Shown here piece by piece: positions 56,531 to 64,000 of a stretch of 64,000 bases of DNA; positions within the stretch are counted from its first letter, which is position 1, and the number at the start of each line of letters is the position of its first letter. The notes under the pieces were generated by a model. The model searched no databases. It was given only the letters and a program-made list of their open reading frames with translations, and was not told where the DNA came from. The position numbers were made by a program, and so were the translations under genes. This DNA is from Prosopocoilus inquinatus (taxonomy: Eukaryota; Arthropoda; Insecta; Coleoptera; Lucanidae): assembly GCA_036172665.1 (NCBI GenBank), contig CM069874.1, positions 48,156,707 to 48,220,706 of the forward strand, in the 5' to 3' direction.

Positions 56531-57891
56531 TTACAAATTTAAATCTACCACTGAGGCAATGTGGTCTGATGGAAAGTTTCTATTTGGGATGGCTACGTAT
56601 TCAGATAATTCGCTTTCCTCTGGAAATGGCACAACGTTTGTGACAGATAATTTATTTTTTTCTATAAAGATATAATCCAGACAACCCTTGAAATCTTCGG
56701 TGTAATTGGTGAACTGAGGTGTGCCACATGCACTTTTCAAGTTGAAATCATTCTTTATTACTTTTGTTAATGAAGTATTGCCAACTGTAAATAAAAAAAA
56801 TTAAATTAGCATTAAACATTAAAATTATAATTAATAATTATCGGTGATTTGTTGTGTACACTTTTATACAGTGCTCATTGGATTTAAAAATAATTAAAAA
56901 AAAATAGTTAATTTTTGCTAATTTGAATGACTTCGTAGCTGCAATAATAAAACAAAGTTAGCAACAGGGCAGCAGTAACTTTGATCATCTTGGGTACTTT
57001 ACATTTAAAACGGAATTACTCTGTTTTGTATCTATTTTAATAACTTAAACGTAAAAAATAATTGTATAAACATACTAACTTTTTTCTAATTCCTCCGTAC
57101 AATTATTTAAATTCCTTTCAGTAATGAAGTGGTATACCCCTGAATCCGGTCTGCTGTTGAAATCACCACAAAATATCACAGACATTCGTTCTTCATTATT
57201 CTGTAAACCTCAAAATTAATTATGATTTACAGGGTCATGATGTCATGAATTCCCTTACCACCTTCAGTTTTTTAAACCACTTTGAAATAAATTTGAGCGC
57301 TATTGCAATTTGAAATAATCTAATGTGGCCTGCTTCGTAATGATAATACAAATGTGTATTTGCAACCACGAGGACGTCTCCAGTTTCCTCTAATTTGAGT
57401 GCTGTGACCTGCAAGGACGTTTGTTGCTTCAAAAACAATTCTTTGACATCTTTGTTTTTCTTGATTATTTTCCACAGGTCGCTGAATATTTGGTTACTTC
57501 TGACTTCGTTAGCTAATACAATGTGTGCCTGAGACACCTGCCTGAAAACACGTACATGAAATAAATTTTAAAAAATTTCTTTTTGTTCTGTTGTAATTCT
57601 TACTTCAGTCGTGATTTATTGTAGATGCATGCTAAGCCTTCGGGTATTTTGTTCCCTTTTTTATTAAAAATACCTTTGTATCCGTGTTTGTTAAATTCGT
57701 CCCTGAAGAAATTTCGAAAAGTCGAAGCGTCAACCTCTTGCAAACAGATCACGTCCGCATTGTAACCCAAGATTTCTTTCAAAAGCAGCTGCTTTCTGTA
57801 TTCAATTGACAAGTATTTTGGGTCGCAATACGTAAATTGATCGTCTAAAGTGTAACGCTCGGCCAAAATATTGTAGCTTAGGATCCGAACA
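56531..57891 (-). CDS. Pde12: 2',5'-phosphodiesterase 12-like enzyme (EEP family), last four exons
   Basis: Minus exons 57891-57604, 57541-57259, 57200-57080 and 56784-56531, with GT-AG introns and matching phases, giving about 314 residues to a stop at 56533-56531. The family removes 2',5'-oligoadenylate or poly(A) tails; the vertebrate enzyme is mitochondrial. Visible EEP motifs: RILSYNILAERY, GYNADVICLQEVD (Glu ligand), EGLACIYNKS, ANTHLYYHYEAGHIRLFQ (His), VIFCGDFNSRPDSGVYHF (Asp, Asn), FPSDHIASVVDLNL (Asp-His pair). All catalytic residues are present. The N-terminal domain and start codon should lie in exons right of 57891, but the next 6 kb is repeats and I found none. Angel/CCR4 relatives are the alternative, less likely given NADVICLQEVDASTFRNFF. 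Confidence 0.88.
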
Positions 57892-57925
57892 CTGTAACAC
57901 AAAAACACGATACAGAATAATGGAG

Positions 57926-58190
57926 TCTATTCTGTAACTTTGATGTGGACTTGATAGGTAACAATTACGGCTATGTTTCAAGTGACCTTGCAAAATTGGT
58001 ATTCTGTAACAGTTTCGTAACAACTTGCAATCCCTATCAAGTGTGATATCGAGTTAACGGGGTCTATTCTGTAGTATTGATATTGACTTGATACATAACA
58101 ATTATTGCTATAAGTTAAGTGACTTTGCAAAATCTGTATTCTATAAACAATTTCGTAACAACTTGCAAGCCGTATCAAGTGTGATATTTA
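57926..58190. repeat. Tandem duplication, about 140 bp, two units
   Basis: GTCTATTCTGTAACTTTGAT to TATCAAGTGTGATAT occurs at 57926-58050 and again at 58062-58188 with about 15% difference (TTGACTTGATACATAACAAT; TTTCGTAACAACTTGCAA). It lies in the intron or 5' flank of the phosphodiesterase gene. Confidence 0.7.
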
Positions 58191-58635
58191 GATAATATGC
58201 ACAGTGGCAGCTTGTCGGGGTGGGCAAGGTGGGCAGTGTCCACCCTGTCCTCTGAAGTTGCACGTTCCAGTTCCTCATTCGGGCAATCTCGAAAAACAAC
58301 TTTGTTTGGAAAATGCACCCAATTTTCCTTTTGCAGTTGTTGTCGATTCGTCAATTGTTTTTTTTTGGTGAAGGCGTTGGAAAGCTGAGAAAAAGCTCAG
58401 TAAATCTCACACTTAAATGTAATTCAAAAATTACAAGCCCCGAAAAACAAATTTATTTGGAAAATGCACCCACTTTCCCTTTTGCAGTTGCTGCTCACCC
58501 GAAGGAAATCATCACGAACCACTGAATATGCATCTCTTCAATTGGCGAACGGCATTCGACTTGAATTCTTATGAAACGGTGTCAAGTTCTCTTCAATTAT
58601 TGAAGACCATGTCAATTAATACGCATAGAATAGAC
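58061..58635. repeat. Possible inverted-repeat element, GGTCTATTCT ends
   Basis: GGGTCTATTCTGTAG (58060) faces AGAATAGACC (58624-58633), and ATTGACTTGATA/ACAATTATTG faces CAATTATTGAAGACCATGTCAAT. A similar right end (CAATTGATATGCATATCAAT, ACAGAATAGCCC) is at 60862-60893. The middle (58197-58530) has repeated CGAAAAACAA/TTGGAAAATGCACCC lines. Weakly supported. Confidence 0.4.
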
Positions 58636-58671
58636 CTGAATTTGCATCATTTCAATTGACGGTTGGCAATC

Positions 58672-58740
58672 GCAGTGGCGGATTTAGAACTTGAGAGGCC
58701 CCAAGCGCAATCCAAATTTGAGACCCCCCCCCCCTTCTAA
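58672..58740. repeat. Lone hAT-type end
   Basis: CAGTGGCGGATTTAGAACTT followed by GAGGCCCCAAGCGCAA and a run of ten C is the look of one terminus of a hAT element. No second end found. Confidence 0.45.
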
Positions 58741-58851
58741 CTAAATATTTTCGGTATCACTACAGAGTGTATTCTGCGTGCACATTTTTATATAGAGTTT
58801 ATGTGTATTCGAACAATAAATTTAATTTTTATAGAAAAATTTTTGTGCAAA

Positions 58852-58912
58852 TCGTTTTTGATTGCAGTGAGAACCTCGAGCAGCCTCTGGACAGCTGTTT
58901 CAGCCCTATACT
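58852..58912 (-). ncRNA. Half of a hammerhead repeat (copy e, 3' half)
   Basis: On the minus strand: AGGGCT, GAAACAGCTGTC (GUC site), CAGAGGCTGCTCGAGG, then CTCACTGCAATCAAAAACGA. Only the 3' side from stem II on is present; CUGANGA is missing. GUC is the classic cleavage triplet. Confidence 0.6.
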
Positions 58913-59032
58913 TTTTATTGCAAATTCCGATTCTGTACATTATTCTAAGTAAAAATTGTTAAGACTTAAATGTAACGGTTTTTGAGATATCTTCGAATTT
59001 CTGAAAAAAATTAATTCGTTGGCATTTCATTC

Positions 59033-59116
59033 AGCCTCTGGACAGCTGTTTCAGCCCTGCTTGGGGCTTCTTCAGCAGAAACGTAGCTCGACATTCCCAC
59101 TGCAGACCAAAAACGA
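59033..59116 (-). ncRNA. Hammerhead repeat lacking its 3' stem I strand (copy f)
   Basis: On the minus strand: TCGTTTTTGGTCTGCAGTG, TGTCGAGC, CTGAAGA, GCCCC-AAGC-AGGGC, GAAACAGCTGTC, CAGAGGCTGA, then it breaks off. Core and GUC site are intact; the returning stem I strand is cut away. Copies e and f share a 26-bp direct repeat (58884-58909 and 59033-59058) around 123 bp of other sequence, as if one hammerhead repeat had been split. It is followed by the foldback at 59155, as in copy c. Confidence 0.6.
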
Positions 59117-59154
59117 CTTGCCCAATTTATTCGCAAATGCGATGTAAGAATGAT

Positions 59155-59455
59155 GAACATATAAAATAGCGACATCTTACTATCGCTTTTTGACCTAACA
59201 TTGCAGTAGGATAGACAAATTGAAGCGGGATTTGCTCCTAATGAGTCCCCCATACAAGGCGGCCATCCTTGCTGTGTATGTAAATAAAAAAAAAAATTTT
59301 TTTTTATTTTTCTAAAATCTTTCATTATGCTTTGACAGCAAGCATGGCCGCCTTGCATAGGGGACTCATTAGGAGCAAATCCCGCTTCAATTTGTCTATC
59401 CTACTGCAATGTTAGGTCAAAAAGCGATAGTAAGATGTCGCTATTTTATATGTTC
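59155..59455. repeat. 301-bp foldback with arms over 115 bp
   Basis: GAACATATAAAATAGCGACA, TCTTACTATCGC, TTTTTGACCTAACATTGC, AGTAGGATAGACAAATTGAA, GCGGGATTTGCTCC, TAATGAGTCCCC then GGCGGCCAT are mirrored almost without change on the right. The centre is A/T runs plus a CATTATGCTTTGACAGCAAG edge. Fragments are at 4876, 6565, 40343 and 52434. This is the reference copy of the GCGACATC family. Confidence 0.85.
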
Positions 59456-60889
59456 AATAAATTTAATATTTTCTTATACCTTCCAACTCCCAAATTGTTG
59501 TATATAATTAATTGGTAACGTTGCCAATAACCGTTAACTGGTCACCCACAGACAACACTTCACTTCTCTAAAAATAGTACTCCTTACAGATAACCCCTTA
59601 TGCTGTGGCTAAGGTACGTTTCAAGATTCGCGTGCCGTGGCTAAGGTACATTTCAAGATCCGCGTTTTTACACATGGTCAGACTTGGGTTGTTCCGGATA
59701 GGATTAAATTTCATAAATCGGAACGCTATCTTTGAAAAATCGAGACATGTCCAAAAAGTTGAGACTAAGGAGTTTTTCTTTAAAAGCAACGCAATAACGT
59801 CATTCACTAAAACTGAATACTGTAAGTGCCGACTGTGCCATTGTTAATTAGAAAAAAAAAAAAAAAAACTAGGGCGAGATTTTTTGAGCTCTGTAAGTCT
59901 GACTAGCGTTCATAAATTTGAAATTATTTGAGACGTTCACTGGCAAACATATTTTAAAAGTAAATGTTGTTTTAAAATAAAGAATAATTACTCGCATAGA
60001 AGATGATGTCACAGTCAGAAAAATTGTTTAGAGAGGTTATGTTTTCCATACGGTTGCGGTTGCAGAGCAAAAGTTAAAGGGAAAAAAGGAAATGCACTGC
60101 ACTTTTAATGCATTTCTGTTTTTACATTAAGTTGGTGCTCCTGCCCTCGCTCACCTGCACGCATTTCGGCAATGATAAATTAGCGAAACCGGTCGTCGTA
60201 CTACAAAAATACACACCGTTGTTTTTTTTTTTTAATTGTTTAGAATCTCAGCGTTAACAAAAATAGGTTTTGACAAAGTAAGGGTTGATAGTTAGTTAGA
60301 TATATGTATTGAATTTAAAATTTGTCCTAGTTTTTTTTTTTGTTGCAGAATTACAATTGAAAAAGCAACCAATCGATAGTGAAACGTTGAATGCTATAAT
60401 TCAGTCCAGTTACAGTTTAAAAACCATTTACTTAATAGATTTAATATTTTTATCGCTCCAAAAATTTGCCATCACGCGATTTCTGTAAAAATGAAAATAG
60501 TGACGGATAACTCCATTAGTATGGTACTTATGCTCTAGCTGAGGTGCGTTTCAAGATTCGAATATCGTAGCCAAGGTACATTTCAATATTCGCGTGCTTA
60601 GACGTAATCAGTTTTGAGAGGCGTCGGATAGCATTGCTTCTAAGTTGCGTAAAAGTCGGAACACGTTCAAAAAAAATGAGACGTAACGTTATTAAGATAA
60701 AAATGTAAAAAGTTAGATCTGCATTCACTCTCTTTTTCTCGTCAGAGGAGTTCTCCGTGTTCTCCGTGTTCTCCTTTCCTTAGGTTGCTCATATGAATTT
60801 TGATAATAAATATTATGACAATTCCATACAATTAATTATCAATTAATGAAGACAATATCAATTGATATGCATATCAATGTTACAGAATA
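59456..60889. other. Intergenic or intronic DNA with a duplicated block
   Basis: 59610-59690 (GGCTAAGGTACGTTTCAAGA, TTCGCGTGC, AAGGTACATTTCAAGATC) recurs at 60535-60615, about 925 bp on, with the same spacing to an AAAAATGAGAC/AAAAAGTTGAGAC mark; minus frames of about 68 codons at both sites reflect this. A possible exon is noted at about 60348-60487 under findings. No supported gene. Confidence 0.4.
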
Positions 60890-61766
60890 GCCCTGAATAT
60901 AAGGTAATATGAAGATGCATTATAAGCTGAAATTAGTTCTTATAAAGTATGAAATCGATTGCAGAAAAATTATTGTACATAATTCCACAGTAGCCAGATT
61001 TTTCTAAATTTGAATATATCCATTATTTTTCCAAAATTTGAGTGAAAATGTTAATTCTGGCAAATTTTTGCTTAACTTTGAACCAGTGTGAATGATTTTA
61101 AAGTTAAATAGTGTTGCCAACCGTGGTGATTTATCTCCAAATGATGTACTTTTGATAACCATTTGTTTTACTTTTTTTTACATTGGCAAATGGCGACCAA
61201 AACGACGGGAGTTAATTTTCATTTGTTTGCGACTGACAATTCTAAAGCAAAGTATTTAACGGATTTGTTTTGGTTTTTTATTCCCATTTAATTTTTGTTC
61301 GGGTTGAATAGAACTAGGTTGGGTTACGTTGACACCGAGATTGGTTGAGCTTCATTTTAATTGATTTTTAATTTTAACAATTTTTATACTTTTAATTTTT
61401 CTTGCACATTTTTTTTTTAATCTATACTATTAACTTTTCTTGTAATTTTTAATCTTTTACTCGTACTAGATGAAATTGATGTCAGTTGGTTTGGATTTAC
61501 CTTGACGTTTGTTGAGCTTGACTTTAAGTTTTAACATTTTTTTTACTTAAAATGTTTTACTTGTGTAGAATGGTGTGCAGTATCATATAATAAGTTGGGC
61601 AAGTTCAGCTGACCTTGACATTTCTTGAGGTTCACTTTAATTTGTTTGACTTTTTTTTACTTGGGTTGAATGGAGCTATTGAGTGCAGTTAGGTTGGGTT
61701 GACGTCGATTTTTTTTAATTTCATTTTTTTACTTCAATTTTTTTTTTTTTTGCTTTGGTTGAATAG
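60890..61766 (+). repeat. Dispersed repeat with GTTAGGTTGGGTTGA-like units, copy 2
   Basis: Collinear with 47700-48367 plus 50209-50470 and uninterrupted. From about 61290 it consists of loosely tandem lines such as TTGAATAGAACTAGGTTGGG, GTTGAGCTTCATTTTAA and a T-rich tract, period roughly 110-130 bp. Another fragment is at 63366-63535. No gene. Confidence 0.55.
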
Positions 61767-63364
61767 AATAGGGTACATGAACATTTTGTTTTTAAGATTT
61801 CATTTGAAAGTAGGTAAAAATACGATAATTTAGATATATTTCTTTTTTTTTTTGATAAATGAATATTAAAGTCGTAAAAAATTAAAGAAATTTGAATTGA
61901 TTAAATCCACGCCAAAACGCACATTCTGACCGTGTGACGTCAATATTCATATGTTGTCAAATCGTAATAAAAGTTGTCTTTTATTTGCACCTCAGATCAG
62001 TTCACTTTTACCCTGGATCATTTATTCAAAAATTTGTCTGTTTTATATGGCTACATGATCTAATCCAAAGTGGTCCAAAACGCTTCCCGCCTTGCTGATA
62101 CTACACCTCGGAAATTCTAGATCAGTTTGGATCAGTTAGTTCACTTGTAGAGGGGATGTTATTTCAACTGTTTGTCAAATGACCTTTTGTTTTTGCTTAA
62201 TTCGCAGTAAAGTAAAACATATTATCAGTATTGTGCTGTGCTATAATGTAAAAATACCTGAGCAAGAACTCCGAATAAATTATTTATAAGCGTTTCACCA
62301 CAGTATAGACATCAATCAGTAGGGACAGCTCTTGTCGGCATCTTTGAAGTTCATACTACAATTTTCCGAACCCAAGTAGGCGGGCAGTCATTCTAATGCT
62401 ACCAGATGTCGCTACTTGAAAAACTTATTTATTTCGTAAGATATACTTCTTATTTTAAAAAACAAAAGCTTGTTTTATTAGAAAAATTACAAGTGAGCTC
62501 AAAATAGTCGAAACATGATGAAATTCGATAATATAATCTAATGGTTACTTATTCACCAAAACACCTCATCGGTAACTGACGGCCATATTGAATGTGTGCC
62601 GGAATTCTCGCGGAACGTCCGTTTTTTGGCCATGTTCAGGTGATCACCGCGCCTGAATGCAGACTCAGCATATTGAAAGTTAACAACTCGTGTTCTTAAA
62701 GGGTTAATGTGAAAATACTAGCTGCTGAAGCTTGGCATTCCAGAAGCATGTCTGTTCAGTAGCTATGTTGAATTAGTAACTCAGCTCCTGTGGTTACCTG
62801 AACGAGGCCATCAACCATTGACCGTTGCGCCACGCTCGGCCGCTTGATGAATGCCCGCTCACTTCGCACATGCGCTCTCAGAAACGGTAAGAGCGAAAAG
62901 CCCAAGCTATCCCTACTGATTGATGTGTATACTGTGGTTTCACAAAATTTAGTGTTACCAACCTTACTTCTCAATGGCGAAAAGTTCCCGTTTCCACCAC
63001 AAATTTCTCACCAACAAAGTAAAAAAATATAATAATTTCTTTAAGATATTCACTTCGTAATTGTTGCTTAAATTAAAACTATATTTTTCAGCAAATATTA
63101 AGAGCAAACATTCAAACTATTTGACAAAGGTCTGCATACAACATAAACGTCAAGGACAATATATGAACACTGACGTCACAACGAATGGGAAGAATTTCGA
63201 AACCACGTGATTTATATTTGAATATTTTCAATTTCATTTATTAATTTAAGAGAATAATAAATAGAAATAGCGTACAAATTTGGTGTTTTCGCGTGTGTTA
63301 TTGACTATAGTCTCGATTAGATAGCTTTAATTAATAATTTTAAATTATTGTCATGTACCCTATT
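61767..63364. mobile_element. Element with AATAGGGTACATGA ends, copy 2, inverted to copy 1
   Basis: Left end AATAGGGTACATGAAC, right end GTCATGTACCCTATT. Inverse orientation to 45955-47288 with many shared blocks. Between 62290 and 62945 it is split by a 638-bp insert. Without that it is about 950 bp. No transposase. Confidence 0.65.
62299..62936. mobile_element. 638-bp element with CACAGTATAGACATCAATCA ends, 7-bp duplication
   Basis: CACAGTATAGACATCAATCA and GTAGGGA at the left are mirrored by TCCCTAC and TGATTGATGTGTATACTGTG. GTTTCAC flanks both sides (62292-62298, 62937-62943), while copy 1 of the host element has it once (GTGAAAC near 46376). The interior is GC-richer than the surroundings around 62570-62900 but I see no gene. 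Superfamily not assigned. Confidence 0.75.
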
Positions 63365-64000
63365 AAGTTCAGTTGTTTTGCTTCAATTGAATACTATTAA
63401 GTTGAATTGGGTTGACCTTGGGGTTTGTTGAGCTTCACTTTATTTGTTTACTTTTAATTTTTTTAATACTTCTTAATTTTTTACTTGGGTTGAATGGAGT
63501 TGGGTTGAGTTGGAGTAATATATTTAGTCTAACCCTCGGGTCTAATCTATGCATTTTTACAGTCCAATAGACTCCATTTCAAATTTCGTGTCAGCTTTAA
63601 AACCGCTCGCTTTTGCGATCTATTCACGAAAATTAGCAACCAATAGACGGCACTTTTCTAAGAAAACAAATAAGGTCACAATATCAACACACTTCGTGTT
63701 CAGGTAGCGACATTAGTGATTTTTTTTCTACCTATCCTTGTCGCACAATAAACTTACCTAGGGATAAAAAAACCACAGTCGAAAATCTGTTAATCAAGGT
63801 TTAGCCGGTAGTGTAACTAAGAATTAGAAAAGGATAGAAAACTCGCCGTGTCTCTAACCATTGGTTAGAGAAGGACAACACAACGATTTTAATTATTCTT
63901 TTGATTAAAAACAGGATGTTTACCCCAATTAATTCTAAGTGCATTTGAATTACAGTTAATTGTAGAACATATCCTCTAAAATTTATAATTTTTGAACCAA
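63365..64000. other. Repeat fragment then unique DNA to the window edge
   Basis: 63366-63535 holds GTTGGGTTGACCTTGGGGTT and TTGGGTTGAATGGAGTTGGG units of the family at 60890-61766. 63536-64000 is unique-looking, with a short palindrome CTCTAACCATTGGTTAGAG at 63852-63870. No gene seen. Confidence 0.4.

Noticed and set aside
61290..61766. Telomeric or subtelomeric TTAGG repeats
   Set aside because: GTTAGGTTGGGTTGA looks similar, but the period is over 100 bp and no (TTAGG)n run exists.
45955..63364. One giant element (for example Maverick/Polinton) with 1.3-kb terminal inverted repeats
   Set aside because: The interior holds a host phosphodiesterase gene and unrelated repeats but no polymerase, integrase or capsid genes, and each repeat has its own two ends.
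1..64000. tRNA, 5S rRNA or U-snRNA genes
   Set aside because: No B-box of the form GGTTCGANTCC with a matching A-box and no snRNA core sequence was seen; a tRNAscan-SE run would settle it.

Overview
The window reads as AT-rich, repeat-laden insect nuclear DNA. Two Rebers-Riddiford (RR-2) cuticle protein genes with GT-AG introns fix it as arthropod, and the repeat content would suit a beetle, but the order is inference. There is no operon structure, no rRNA and no tRNA that I can see. About 5% is host coding sequence; most of the rest is mobile DNA or its debris.

Host genes. (1) 1-101, minus strand: first coding exon of mitochondrial Hsp60, with a predicted 5'UTR intron (102-550) and a four-unit perfect heat-shock element at 628-645. 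(2) 19134-19586, plus: a 110-residue RR-2 cuticle protein in three exons. (3) 38106-38750, plus: a 120-residue RR-2 cuticle protein with the same three-exon plan. Both cuticle genes have a TATA box 60-70 bases before the ATG. (4) 55085-56305, plus: a 406-codon unspliced reading frame of unknown function. (5) 56531-57891, minus: the last four exons of a 2',5'-phosphodiesterase 12-like (EEP family) enzyme, tail to tail with (4). Its 5' exons were not found.

Mobile DNA by region. 0.8-18 kb: small inverted-repeat elements, a 300-bp tandem repeat, and the first of two copies of a composite repeat headed by a hammerhead-ribozyme motif. 20-22.4 kb: two large foldback palindromes side by side. 22.5-23.8 kb: a complete-ended but broken mariner (DD34D). 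24.0-24.4 kb: a Penelope-like remnant. 28.5-33.2 kb: a broken LINE with an endonuclease and reverse transcriptase and a 528-bp foreign insert. 33.2-37.1 kb: an IS630/Tc1-like element whose left terminal repeat is split by a PIF/Harbinger element flanked by an exact TTA duplication; the Harbinger's two genes have interleaved exons on opposite strands. 38.9-43.2 kb: two hAT-type non-autonomous elements with perfect 8-bp duplications. 44.4-50.2 kb: two more large palindromes and an element with GGGTACATGA ends. 52.4-54.5 kb: the second hammerhead composite with a 159-bp minisatellite. 57.9-63.4 kb: further hammerhead copies, a 301-bp foldback, and a second GGGTACATGA element split by a 638-bp element.

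The main candidates for something little described are: the hammerhead-motif repeat (six copies or part-copies, one in sense orientation inside a cuticle-gene intron, and repeatedly tied to the same palindrome and minisatellite); the modular foldback family with TATACAGGGTG-type ends; and the interleaved antisense exons of the Harbinger element. All calls come from reading the sequence; no database search or folding program was run.
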